A DNA stretch of 64,000 nucleotides from Luteibacter yeojuensis (GCF_000964085.1 NZ_JZRB01000007.1:1-64000); one strand, 5' to 3'; numbered from the stretch's first letter, positions 22,539 to 30,668 are shown. Translations and numbers: made by a program. The notes: a model not told the origin generated them from the sequence alone.

Positions 22539-24233
22539 ATGAATCAAACGCGCACGCTCCTTCTCTTCGCGCTCATGTTCGTGGCGTACGTGCTGTTCAC
22601 GCAGTGGGAACAGGATTACGGCCCAAAGCCGCCCGCCCAGGCCGCGCCCACCGCGCAGGCCGATGGCAAGCCGGCCGCCGATGGCAGCGTGCCGGGCGCC
22701 GCGTCGCCCGCCAGCGTGCCGACCGATTCCGCCGCCGCGCCCGCCGCCAAGGCCGAGCTCGTCACCCTGCAGAACGACGTGCTCCGCCTCACCATCGATA
22801 CGCGCGGTGGCAGCGTCGTGCGTTCCGAGATGCTGGCCTACCCGAGCGAACCGGTCACCCGCAAGGACCCGACCCCGCCGCCGGCGCGCCTCCTCGATGA
22901 CGACCCGGCCTCGTTCTTCGCCGCCCAGGATGGCCTGGTCAGCAACAACGGCGCCGCGCCCGATCATCGCGCCCTCTTCGCCGCCGCGAAGACGGAAGCC
23001 AAGCTGGCCGATGGCGAGAAGTCCGTCAGCCTCGACCTCACCTGGGCCGATGCATCCGGCGTGAAGGTGGTGAAGCGCTACACGCTCAACCGCGCCGACT
23101 ACGTGGTCAACCTCGACCAGCGCATCGAGAACGGTTCGCAAGCCACCTGGTCGGGCAATGCCTACCAGCAGCTGCAGCGCGCCCCGATGCCGAAGGCCAA
23201 CTGGTTCAAGTCGTACACCGACCCGGCCCAGCACAGCTTCTTCGGCGCCGGCTGGTACAGCCCGGATTCGAAGTTCGAATCGCTCGGCTTCCTCGATTTC
23301 CAGAAGAAGCCGCTGAACCGCGCCATCACCGGCGGCTGGATCAGCATGCTGCAGCACTACTTCTTCGTCGCCTGGATCCCGCCGGCCGACCAGAACATCA
23401 CCTACAGCACGAACATCGTCGACCCGAACTCCGCGTCGCCCCGCTACCTCGTCCGCGCCTTTGGCCCGGCGATCAGCGTCGCGCCCGGCCAGGCCGCCGA
23501 CAGCAACGCCCGCCTCTATGTGGGCCCGAAGCTGCAGGGCACGCTCGACGCCATCGCGCCGGGCCTCGACCTCACCGCCAACTACGGCTGGCTCACCATC
23601 GTCGCCACCCCGCTGCACTGGCTGCTCTCGCAGCTGCATAGCATCAGCGGCAACTGGGGCGTGGCCATCATCCTGCTCGTGCTCATCATCAAGGGCTTCC
23701 TTTACAAGCTCACCGATGCGCAGTTCCGTTCCGGCGCGCGCATGCGCAAGCTGCAGCCCCGCGTCCAGGCGCTGAAGGAGCGCTACGGCGACGACCGCAT
23801 GAAGATGCAGCAGGCCATGATGGAGCTGTACAAGAAGGAGAAGGTGAATCCGATGGCGGGCTGCCTGCCCATCCTCATCACCTTCCCGATCTTCATCGGC
23901 CTGCTCCGCGTGCTGTCGGAATCCATCGAGCTGCGCCACGCGCCGTTCTTCGGCTGGATCCACGACCTTTCCGCGCCGGATCCCTGGTACGTGCTGCCGG
24001 TGCTGTACTTCCTGGTCACGCTGCTCACCCAGCGCATGATGCCCACCGCGGGCATGGACCCGACCCAGGCCAAGATGATGAAGGTGATGCCGCTGCTGTT
24101 CGGCGTCTTCTTCGCCTTCTTCCCGTCCGGCCTGGTGCTGTACTGGACCGTCAACGGTGCGACCAGCCTGCTCCAGCAGTGGTACATCAACCGTAGCGTC
24201 GACCGGGCGCACGAAAAGGCGCGCACCGCCTAA
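22539..24233 (+). CDS. yidC: Membrane protein insertase YidC
   Basis: A 564-residue insertase that places membrane proteins into the inner membrane alone or with SecYEG. Seen: an N-terminal helix (LLLFALMFVAYVLFTQW), a low-complexity Ala/Pro stretch, a large periplasmic domain (about residues 70-345), and the conserved five-helix core with WGVAIILLVLIIKGFLYKL, PMAGCLPILITFPIFIGL and the last helix LVLYWTVNGATSLLQQW. The basic C-terminus is as expected for Gram-negative YidC. It is five bases upstream of mnmE, so probably co-transcribed. Confidence 0.97.
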   Translation: MNQTRTLLLFALMFVAYVLFTQWEQDYGPKPPAQAAPTAQADGKPAADGSVPGAASPASVPTDSAAAPAAKAELVTLQNDVLRLTIDTRGGSVVRSEMLAYPSEPVTRKDPTPPPARLLDDDPASFFAAQDGLVSNNGAAPDHRALFAAAKTEAKLADGEKSVSLDLTWADASGVKVVKRYTLNRADYVVNLDQRIENGSQATWSGNAYQQLQRAPMPKANWFKSYTDPAQHSFFGAGWYSPDSKFESLGFLDFQKKPLNRAITGGWISMLQHYFFVAWIPPADQNITYSTNIVDPNSASPRYLVRAFGPAISVAPGQAADSNARLYVGPKLQGTLDAIAPGLDLTANYGWLTIVATPLHWLLSQLHSISGNWGVAIILLVLIIKGFLYKLTDAQFRSGARMRKLQPRVQALKERYGDDRMKMQQAMMELYKKEKVNPMAGCLPILITFPIFIGLLRVLSESIELRHAPFFGWIHDLSAPDPWYVLPVLYFLVTLLTQRMMPTAGMDPTQAKMMKVMPLLFGVFFAFFPSGLVLYWTVNGATSLLQQWYINRSVDRAHEKARTA

Positions 24234-24238
24234 ACGCC

Positions 24239-25582
24239 ATGAACCACGGCGCCGACACCATCGCAGCCATCGCCACCGGCGCCGGCGCGGCCGGTGTCGG
24301 CGCCGTTCGCGTTTCCGGGCCCCTGGTTCCGGCTATCGCGGCGAGCATGCTCGGCCGCGAGCCCCGGCCACGCCATGCGCACTTCGCGGCGTTCCGCGAT
24401 GGCGCCGGTGAGTTGATCGACCGCGGCATCCTGCTCTACTTCCCGGGCCCCGCGTCGTATACCGGCGAACACGTGCTGGAGTTGCAGGGCCACGGCAGCG
24501 CGGTGTTGCTCGACGCCCTGCTCCGCCGATGTATCTCGCTCGGCGCCCGGCTCGCCCGCCCCGGCGAATTCACCGAGCGCGCCTTCCTCAATGGAAAGTT
24601 GGACCTGGCGCAAGCCGAGGCCGTGGCGGATGTCGTCAGCGCAACCTCCGAAGCCGGTGCGCGCGCGGCGTTACGTTCGATGGAAGGTGTGTTTTCCGCG
24701 CGCGTGGATGATCTGCTCGGCGAGCTGATCGCGCTGCGCGTGCATATCGAAGCGGCCATCGATTTTCCGGAAGAGGAAATCGACTTCCTTGCGGACCCGG
24801 TGATTGGTGAGCAGCTCGCTGCGCTGCGTACGCATCTCGACGAGCTCCTCGTCGAAACCCGCCGTGGTGTCAGGTTGAACGACGGCATCGCCGTCGCCAT
24901 CGTCGGGCGCCCAAATGCCGGCAAGTCGAGTTTGCTCAACGCGCTCGCAGGCTCGGACCGTGCGATCGTCACCGATATAGCCGGCACCACGCGTGACGTG
25001 TTGCGCGAGGCGATCACCCTCGACGGCGTGACGCTGGAGCTCGCGGATACCGCGGGGTTGCGAGAGTCGGATGATGTCGTGGAGCGCGAAGGCATCCGGC
25101 GCGCACGTGCGCAACTCGAGCGTTGCGATGTAGCGATCCTGGTGACGGACGAAGCGCATGCTGCTGTGGATGTCGCGTTCTTTGAAGGAACGCCATCGCA
25201 CGCTGCGCGCATCGTAGTGGTGAACAAGATCGATCTTGGATCGTCGCCTGCGCATGATGAATCTGCCGACGGAGTCGCGAAGCTTTGGCTATCGGCGCTG
25301 ACGGGCGAAGGCCTCGATGCACTGCGTGGGTTGCTTCGCACGCTGGCAACGGCGGGTGCCGGTGAAGGTGCGTTTAGCGCGCGGCGACGGCACGTCGTTG
25401 CGCTTGAGATTGTGCATGAACATCTGACGCGGACCGCAACGGCGTTGCACGATTCGCATGCCGGTGAACTGGCTGCCGAGGAGCTTCGCCAGGCGCAGCA
25501 GGCGCTTGGTGAGATTACGGGTACGTATTCGTCTGACGACCTATTGGGTGCGATCTTCAGTTCGTTCTGTATTGGTAAGTAG
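24239..25582 (+). CDS. mnmE: tRNA-5-carboxymethylaminomethyl-2-thiouridine GTPase MnmE
   Basis: A 447-residue GTPase that with MnmG modifies wobble uridine 34 of several tRNAs. Seen: an N-terminal tetrahydrofolate-binding domain (TIAAIATGAGAAGVGAVRVSGP), helical domain, the G1 motif GRPNAGKSS (around residue 222), G2 TDIAGTTRD, G3 DTAG, G4 NKID, and the C-terminal CIGK motif whose Cys is part of the family signature. The 3' end is a known attachment site for integrating islands in enterobacteria, and here it borders an accessory patch. Confidence 0.97.
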   Translation: MNHGADTIAAIATGAGAAGVGAVRVSGPLVPAIAASMLGREPRPRHAHFAAFRDGAGELIDRGILLYFPGPASYTGEHVLELQGHGSAVLLDALLRRCISLGARLARPGEFTERAFLNGKLDLAQAEAVADVVSATSEAGARAALRSMEGVFSARVDDLLGELIALRVHIEAAIDFPEEEIDFLADPVIGEQLAALRTHLDELLVETRRGVRLNDGIAVAIVGRPNAGKSSLLNALAGSDRAIVTDIAGTTRDVLREAITLDGVTLELADTAGLRESDDVVEREGIRRARAQLERCDVAILVTDEAHAAVDVAFFEGTPSHAARIVVVNKIDLGSSPAHDESADGVAKLWLSALTGEGLDALRGLLRTLATAGAGEGAFSARRRHVVALEIVHEHLTRTATALHDSHAGELAAEELRQAQQALGEITGTYSSDDLLGAIFSSFCIGK

Positions 25583-25871
25583 ATAGATCGCGCCGCTCCA
25601 AGATCGCGCTTTCCGAATCGATATCGATGCCACCGAGTACTTCAATCCGCCAGCGAAACTCATTGACGAGCTGATGGGTGTGAGCGGGACGGAAAAAGCT
25701 CCGAAGAATCTCTACCACCAAGTCCTCCGGATCGCGCCCGGTAATACCCGAAAGGTTGTCGAGATCAGATAGAAGTGCGCCGTCGGTAATGATCATGCGC
25801 AAGAGTCTATCGGTCGAACTTGGATGTGAAATAGGCGATCGCCTCACAAACAGGTAGGGCTTCGCCGACAT
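25557..25871 (-). CDS. Small protein of unknown function overlapping the mnmE 3' end
   Basis: An open frame of 104 codons, antisense to the last 26 bases of mnmE, so that its last residues (STYQYRTN) are written by the mnmE end. I do not recognise a family. It is acidic in the middle (DLDNLSGITGRDPEDLVVEIL) and predicted mostly helical. No convincing ribosome site precedes either this start or the internal ATG at 25796 (MIITDGALL, 79 residues). Base composition is near even, unlike the core genes to its left, and matches the adjacent abortive-infection gene. It may be a cargo gene of the same insertion or a spurious frame. Confidence 0.4.
   Translation of the reverse strand: MSAKPYLFVRRSPISHPSSTDRLLRMIITDGALLSDLDNLSGITGRDPEDLVVEILRSFFRPAHTHQLVNEFRWRIEVLGGIDIDSESAILERRDLSTYQYRTN
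25565..25582 (+). other. attB-like sequence at the mnmE 3' end
   Basis: TTCTGTATTGGTAAGTAG, the last six codons of mnmE including the stop, closely resembles from memory the 18-bp attachment site used by the SGI1 family of genomic islands in the same gene (trmE/thdF). I found no second full copy downstream; TCTGTGTAGGTATTGG at 25871-25886 is only a loose resemblance. Confidence 0.35.
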
Positions 25872-25997
25872 CTGTGTAGGTATTGGATTTACTTGCGATC
25901 GATATCGGTCCGTACGGGTGCAGAGATTCGCAATCGGGATATCATCGGGCGCACGTTGCGCCGTGCGCGCAACGAAGCCCTCTTACGAAGGATCGCA
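25872..25997 (+). ncRNA. Possible structured leader upstream of the Abi gene
   Basis: The 126 bases before the Abi_2 start contain a perfect 7-bp stem-loop (GCGCACG-TTGCGC-CGTGCGC, 25949-25968) and two copies of the self-complementary hexamer GATATC about 35 bases apart that could pair around it. Structured RNAs are known to accompany some abiF-type genes; assignment here is speculative. The same bases also encode an in-frame N-terminal extension with a TTG start, which I consider untranslated. Confidence 0.2.
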
Positions 25998-26885
25998 GTG
26001 CCGTACACCAAAGGATGGAAGAGCTACGCGGATCAGGTCGATCAGCTAGAAGCGCGAGGATTGGAAATCGGAGATCGGGAATCCGCAATCAGGTACATGA
26101 AGCGGATAGGCTACTACCGCATCAGCGGATACTGGTTTCCTCTCCGGAAGCGAACCGGACCCGTTGTGCTTCTCAATGATGCTGGACAGCGACCGCAGCG
26201 TATTCGCGAGGTACGCATTCCTTTGGATGAATTCCTAGACGGGGCCCGCCTTGCTGATGCCATCGAACTCTACGTGTTCGATAAGAAGCTTCGTATGCTC
26301 ACGCTGGATGCACTTGAACGAATCGAAATTGCGCTGCGAGTCGATATCTCGCACACACTCGGGGCGATCGACGCTTTTGCTTACTTGCGGCCCGCGTGCC
26401 TACACCCAGACTTTAGCGAGTCGATTGATCAAACTAGAGGTGTGACGCGCCATCACGAGTGGCTTGGTCGTCATGCACGCCTTGTAGGACGATCTCGGGA
26501 AGATTTCGTTCGTCACAACAAAGAAAAATACGGATTGCCTCTCGCAATCTGGGTAGCCTGTGAAGTCTGGGACTTCGGGACATTGTCGACGTTGTTCGGA
26601 GGCATGCGCGAGTCGGAGCAAGACGCAATCTCGCAGCTCTATGGCGTGAAGAATGGGCGAATATTCGCCACATGGCTCCGCAGCCTCAACTACCTCCGCA
26701 ACATATGCGCTCATCATAGTCGCCTCTGGAACCGTAACATCATCGACCAACCGAAGCTTCCCCCACTCGGAGAGGTCCCGGGTCTTGATCGCTTCCGACA
26801 CGACGCGCACGCCAGAGCACGTTGTTATCTTCTGCTGTTACTGACGAAGCATCTGATGGACGTCATCAACCCTGGTTCCACCTAG
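25998..26885 (+). CDS. Abi_2 (AbiD/AbiF-like) abortive-infection HEPN protein
   Basis: A 295-residue protein of the Abi_2 family, phage-defence proteins of the HEPN RNase superfamily. Seen: the N-terminal family pattern KGWKSYADQVDQLEARGLEI...SAIRYMKRIGYYRISGYWFPLR (residues 6-50), AIELYVFDKKLRMLTLDALERIEIALR, the LPLAIWVACEVWDFGTLSTLF helix, and the C-terminal YLRNICAHHSRLWNR stretch whose R234-N-I-C-A-H239 fits the catalytic RX4H of HEPN ribonucleases. The start is GTG with AAGGA five bases upstream, which also gives the usual family N-terminus. G+C is roughly half by eye, below the neighbours, with more A/T-ending codons, indicating horizontal acquisition. It stands alone, with no obvious antitoxin beside it. 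Confidence 0.85.
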   Translation: MPYTKGWKSYADQVDQLEARGLEIGDRESAIRYMKRIGYYRISGYWFPLRKRTGPVVLLNDAGQRPQRIREVRIPLDEFLDGARLADAIELYVFDKKLRMLTLDALERIEIALRVDISHTLGAIDAFAYLRPACLHPDFSESIDQTRGVTRHHEWLGRHARLVGRSREDFVRHNKEKYGLPLAIWVACEVWDFGTLSTLFGGMRESEQDAISQLYGVKNGRIFATWLRSLNYLRNICAHHSRLWNRNIIDQPKLPPLGEVPGLDRFRHDAHARARCYLLLLLTKHLMDVINPGST

Positions 26886-26988
26886 TCACATCGCATGAAG
26901 GCGCATCTGGTGACGTTTCCAGCCTTGACGCACTTGGGCATCGATCTACATGCGGCGGGTGTGCCGTCGGACTGGGCAGAGCAGTGGT

Positions 26989-27043
26989 AAAAAAAACCCC
27001 TCAGCGTCTAAGCGCATCCTAAGATGCACCCGGACGAGAGGGG
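26989..27043 (-). terminator. Terminator downstream of the DHA1-family exporter gene
   Basis: On the minus strand, a composite stem (outer CCCCTC/GAGGGG, middle CGTC/GACG, inner GCATC-TTAG-GATGC) ends in eight T residues. It lies about 70 bases beyond the exporter stop codon and separates it from the Abi gene, whose own end shows no clear terminator on the plus strand. Confidence 0.7.
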
Positions 27044-27110
27044 CCGTGTTGAACACATGGTACCGAGTATCTCCGAGCTCGGTCAAATCGACCGTCCCGG
27101 CACGTTTAGC

Positions 27111-28349
27111 CTAGCAATTCGCGTTGCACGGCCCGCCGGCCTGCGCGGCTGTGGCATTCCGTTCGACAGCCACCGACACACCCCAAAGCAGCAAGCCACC
27201 CAACGCCAACCCGCTACCGACCCAGCCCGGCGAGGTCCAGCCGTAGCCGTTCGCAATGGCGAGGCCGCCCAGGAAGGGCCCGAGTGCGTTCGCGGTATTG
27301 AACGCCGAGTGGTTCAACGCGGCGGCCAGCGCCTGCGCATCACCGGCGACATCCATCAGTCGCGTTTGCAGCACGGTGCCAAGAGCGCCGCTGACGCCGA
27401 TGAAGAACACGGCGACGCCGAGCGTCCACACATTGCCTGCGGTGAACGGGAAGATGGCGAGGACGATGAGCGCCCACAGCAGCAGTGCACCGGCCGTGCG
27501 CATCAGCGCCTTGTCGGCGAAGACGGGTATGACCATGTTGCCGAGCGTCATGCCGACACCGAAGATGCCCATCACCCAGGGCACGGTGGACAACGGCATG
27601 TGGGTGACGCTGAGCAGGATATCCGCGAGGTAGGTGTACACCGCGAACATGCCGCCGAAGCCGATCGCGCCGATGCCGAGCGTGATCCACACCTGCGAAC
27701 GCTTCAGCGCGCCCAGTTCACGCAAGGGGCTGGCGTTCGGGTTGGCGGGCGTGTCTGGTGCGAACGCGAGCACGGCCGTCATCGTCGCGACGCCGAGCAA
27801 GGCGACCAGCGCGAAGCTCCAGCGCCACCCCACGAGCTGCCCGAGCCAGGTCGCCAGCGGCACGCCAACGATCGTGGCGACGGTAAGGCCGAGGAACATC
27901 TGGCCTACCGCGCGGGTGCGGCGGTTGGGCGGTACAAGTGAGCTCGCGACCAAGGCCGCCACGCCGAAGTACGCGCCATGCGGCAGGCCGGCCAGGAAGC
28001 GGAATACCAGCATCCAGTGGTAGCTCGGCGACAGCCCGGTGAGGCCATTGAACACCGTGAACATCGCCATCAACAGCAGCAACAGGCGGCGGCGCGGCAT
28101 GCGGGCGCCCAGCACGGTGATGATGGGGGCACCGACAACGACACCGAGGGCATAGGCGCTGATGGCATGGCCGGCGGTGGGCGCGTCGATGCCGAGCCCC
28201 TGCGCGAACAGGGGCAGCATGCTCATCGAGGCGAACTCGGTCGTGCCGATGGCGAAGCCGCCGACGGCGAGGGCAAGGATGACGAGCCCGACGTGGGGCG
28301 CGCGGACGGGCGGGGTGCCCGGATCGAGTGCGGGGGCGGCGGAGGTCAT
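27111..28349 (-). CDS. DHA1-family MFS transporter (AraJ/YdhP-like exporter)
   Basis: A 412-residue inner-membrane transporter with twelve predicted helices. Seen: the helix-1 pattern LALAVGGFAIGTTEFASMSMLP typical of the sugar-efflux/YdhP branch, the loop motif GARMPRRRLLL, RFLAGLPHGAYFGVAA, and GVPLATWLGQLVGWRWSF (motif C of drug/H+ antiporters). Members export sugars, nucleosides or toxic compounds with proton exchange; the substrate cannot be read. It lies downstream of, and in the same direction as, the LysR gene, separated by a solo REP element. Confidence 0.85.
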   Translation of the reverse strand: MTSAAPALDPGTPPVRAPHVGLVILALAVGGFAIGTTEFASMSMLPLFAQGLGIDAPTAGHAISAYALGVVVGAPIITVLGARMPRRRLLLLLMAMFTVFNGLTGLSPSYHWMLVFRFLAGLPHGAYFGVAALVASSLVPPNRRTRAVGQMFLGLTVATIVGVPLATWLGQLVGWRWSFALVALLGVATMTAVLAFAPDTPANPNASPLRELGALKRSQVWITLGIGAIGFGGMFAVYTYLADILLSVTHMPLSTVPWVMGIFGVGMTLGNMVIPVFADKALMRTAGALLLWALIVLAIFPFTAGNVWTLGVAVFFIGVSGALGTVLQTRLMDVAGDAQALAAALNHSAFNTANALGPFLGGLAIANGYGWTSPGWVGSGLALGGLLLWGVSVAVERNATAAQAGGPCNANC

Positions 28350-28458
28350 GGGGAGGCCTGGGACGTGGGCGGGCGTCGCGTTGTGCGGCGCAGCAATGGG
28401 GTTAGTCTACGCCTCAAGGGGTGGGTGGTGCTAGCGCTTGCAACCGTGAAGTACACCC

Positions 28459-28482
28459 AATCGCGCGCAAGCGCGCTCCTAC
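28459..28482. repeat. Solo REP element
   Basis: AATCGCGCGCAAGCGCGCTCCTAC, a GTAGGAGC-headed element read on the minus strand, in the 156-base gap between the exporter and LysR genes. Confidence 0.8.
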
Positions 28483-28505
28483 AAGGGATTGATCCAAATG
28501 ACTTT

Positions 28506-29396
28506 TTAGGCGTGGTCGCGGAGGTATTCGATGAAGGCGCGGAGGGCCGAGGTGACGCGGCGCTGGCGGGGGTAATAGACCATGAAGCCCGGATAGGGCG
28601 GGCACCAGTCTTCCAGGACGCGTACGAGCCGGCCCTCGCGGACGTACTCATCCACCTGGTCGTCCAGCACCAGGGTGATGCCCACGCCGGCGATGGCGGC
28701 GTCGATGGAGATGCACAGGTCGCCGAAGGTGCAGCGGCCCCGGACGTCGAGCTCGAGCTTGGTCTCGCCTTGCTCGAACTCCCACTTATAAAGACGCCCA
28801 CTGGGGAAGCGGAAGCGGATGCAGTCGTGCTGCATCAGGTCATAGGGGTGTTGGGGCACGCCGCGGCGGGCCAGGTAGTCCGGCGAGGCGACGCAGGCGC
28901 CCTGCTGCATGCCGCCGAAGGGCACGGCGATCATGTCCTCGGGCACGGCCTCGTGGAAGCGGATGCCCGCGTCATAGCCGGACGCCACGATGTCGATCAT
29001 GCCGTCGTCGTCCACGCCCTCGAAATGGATGTCGGGGTACGCTGCAAGAAACCCCGGTAACAGCGACGGTAGGAAGAGCTGGCCAGCCACCCTGGGCATG
29101 TTCAGGCGCAACGTGCCGGCGGGATGCGAGCGGAAGTCGTTCATCTCCTCCAGGGCGTCGCCTACATCGCGGAGGGCCGGCTGCAGCCGTTCGAGAAGCC
29201 GCTGCCCCGCCTCGGTCAGCGAGACGCTTCGCGTGGTGCGATGGAACAGCGTGACCCCGAGCCGTTCCTCCAGCCCGCGGATGGCGTAGCTGATGGCCGA
29301 CGTGGAAAGGGTTAATTCGGCCCCCGCCTTGCGAAAGCTGGCGTGGCGGGCGACGGCGGCGAAAGCCGCGAGATGGGAAAGATTATCTGGCCGCAT
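28506..29396 (-). CDS. LysR-family transcriptional regulator
   Basis: A 296-residue regulator with the N-terminal winged helix-turn-helix (LSHLAAFAAVARHASFRKAGAELTLSTSAISYAIRGLEERLGVTLFHRTTRSVSLTEAGQRLLERL) and a C-terminal periplasmic-binding-like effector domain beginning GTLRLNMPRVAGQLFLPSLLPGFLAAYPDI. LysR proteins typically control the divergent gene; here that is the alcohol dehydrogenase, across a gap with a clear inverted repeat. The ATG is preferred to a TTG three codons upstream because it gives the standard MRPDNL start. Confidence 0.92.
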   Translation of the reverse strand: MRPDNLSHLAAFAAVARHASFRKAGAELTLSTSAISYAIRGLEERLGVTLFHRTTRSVSLTEAGQRLLERLQPALRDVGDALEEMNDFRSHPAGTLRLNMPRVAGQLFLPSLLPGFLAAYPDIHFEGVDDDGMIDIVASGYDAGIRFHEAVPEDMIAVPFGGMQQGACVASPDYLARRGVPQHPYDLMQHDCIRFRFPSGRLYKWEFEQGETKLELDVRGRCTFGDLCISIDAAIAGVGITLVLDDQVDEYVREGRLVRVLEDWCPPYPGFMVYYPRQRRVTSALRAFIEYLRDHA

Positions 29397-29427
29397 GATT
29401 ATCAAGGATACCTCAATGATTCATCCC

Positions 29428-29455
29428 AATAATCCCGTTGGCGCACTCGATTATT
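29428..29455. promoter_or_regulatory. Candidate LysR operator between lysR and the alcohol dehydrogenase gene
   Basis: AATAATC and GATTATT are perfect 7-bp inverted arms separated by 14 bases, in the middle of the 108-base divergent gap. The AT-rich dyad fits the general LysR pattern, and overlap with the lysR promoter would allow autorepression. Confidence 0.5.
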
Positions 29456-29504
29456 AAGGTTTATGGTTCCCGGCTTTCCCGCACCCCTGTAGAGGATGAC
29501 ACCC

Positions 29505-30557
29505 ATGTTCGAAGTCCACGGTTTTGCCGCCAAAGACGCCACGTCGCCCCTCGTCCCCTTCACGTTCAAGCGCCGCGATATCGGCCCGCACGACGTCCAC
29601 ATCGAAGTCCTCTACAGCGGCGTCTGCCACTCCGACCTGCACCAGGCCAAGGGCGACTGGGGTAACTCCACGTTCCCCATGGTCCCCGGCCACGAGATCG
29701 TCGGCCGCGTAAAGGCGGTTGGCTCGGAAGTGAAAAAGCTGAAGGTCGGTGATTTCGCCGGCGTGGGCTGCATGGTCGATTCGTGCCGCACCTGCGAGTC
29801 CTGCCAGAAGGACCTCGAGCAGTACTGCACGGTGCATACCAGCTTCACCTACAACGGCACCGAGCAGGACAAGAAGACCCCGACCTACGGTGGCTATTCC
29901 ACCGACATGGTGGCCGAAGAGCGCTTCGTGGTGAAAATCTCCGAAAAGCTCGACCTCAAGGCCGCCGCGCCGCTGCTGTGCGCCGGCATCACCACCTACT
30001 CCCCGTTGCGCCACTGGAACGTGGGCCCGGGCCAGAAAGTTGGCGTCATCGGCCTGGGTGGCCTCGGCCACATGGGCGTGAAGTTCGCCAAGGCCATGGG
30101 CGCCCATGTCGTGATGATCACGACCTCGGAAGCCAAGGGTGCCGACGCCAAGCGCCTTGGCGCTGACGAAGTGCTCGTGTCGAAGGACCCGAAGCAGATG
30201 CAGGCCGCCGCCGCGTCGTTCGATTTCCTGCTCAACACCGTGCCGGTCAGCCACGACATCCTGCCGTACCTCGCGCTGCTGAAGCTCGATGGCACGATGG
30301 TGCTCGTCGGCGCCCTCACCCCGCTCGATGCGTTCCCGGGTGGCGCGCTGATGATCCCGCGCCGCACCGTGGCCGGCTCGGCCATCGGTGGCATGGCCGA
30401 GACGCAGGAGATGATGGATTTCTGCGCCGAGCACAACATCGTTTCCGACGTTGAAATGGTGAACATGGCCGACATCAACGAGGTGTACGAGCGCCTGGTG
30501 AAGAACGACGTGCGCTATCGCTTCGTCATCGACATGGCGACGATGCCAAAGCACTAA
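29505..30557 (+). CDS. Zinc-dependent NAD(P) alcohol dehydrogenase, YahK/CAD type
   Basis: A 350-residue medium-chain dehydrogenase interconverting alcohols and aldehydes, cinnamyl-alcohol-dehydrogenase branch. Seen: catalytic zinc ligands C41, H63-E64 and C159; structural zinc cysteines C94, C97, C100 and C108; and the nucleotide-binding GLGGLGHMG turn (183-191). AGAGG precedes the ATG at 9 bases; an ATG three codons earlier would overlap the ribosome site, so the later one is chosen. The divergent LysR gene is the probable regulator, and the strong REP hairpin with a T-run after the stop codon probably ends the transcript. Confidence 0.93.
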   Translation: MFEVHGFAAKDATSPLVPFTFKRRDIGPHDVHIEVLYSGVCHSDLHQAKGDWGNSTFPMVPGHEIVGRVKAVGSEVKKLKVGDFAGVGCMVDSCRTCESCQKDLEQYCTVHTSFTYNGTEQDKKTPTYGGYSTDMVAEERFVVKISEKLDLKAAAPLLCAGITTYSPLRHWNVGPGQKVGVIGLGGLGHMGVKFAKAMGAHVVMITTSEAKGADAKRLGADEVLVSKDPKQMQAAAASFDFLLNTVPVSHDILPYLALLKLDGTMVLVGALTPLDAFPGGALMIPRRTVAGSAIGGMAETQEMMDFCAEHNIVSDVEMVNMADINEVYERLVKNDVRYRFVIDMATMPKH

Positions 30558-30568
30558 GGCAGTACCTT

Positions 30569-30640
30569 GTGGGAGCGCGCTTGCGCGCGATGGGGGTTAC
30601 GATCACCCCATCGCGCGCAAGCGCGCTCCCACAGTTTTTT
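30569..30640 (+). repeat. REP pair that also forms an intrinsic terminator
   Basis: Two inverted GTGGGAGC elements (arms GTGGGAGCGCGCTTGCGCGC and complement) enclose a short loop, and the second copy is followed by six T residues (30635-30640). This is a long hairpin plus U-tract eleven bases after the dehydrogenase stop codon, and it ends 28 bases before the next start codon. Confidence 0.85.
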
Positions 30641-30668
30641 CTGCCGCATCGAAAAGGAAGCCTGCTGC

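Noticed and set aside
25871-25886. Second attachment-site copy (TCTGTGTAGGTATTGG)
   Set aside because: Too many differences from the mnmE end to count as an att repeat.
27024-27941. 305-codon plus-strand frame opposite the DHA1 exporter
   Set aside because: Antisense to a protein with clear MFS motifs; starts inside the terminator hairpin.
30567-30668. 34-codon N-terminal extension of the MBL-fold protein
   Set aside because: It is the translation of a REP element; the TTG after AAGGAAG gives a proper membrane anchor.
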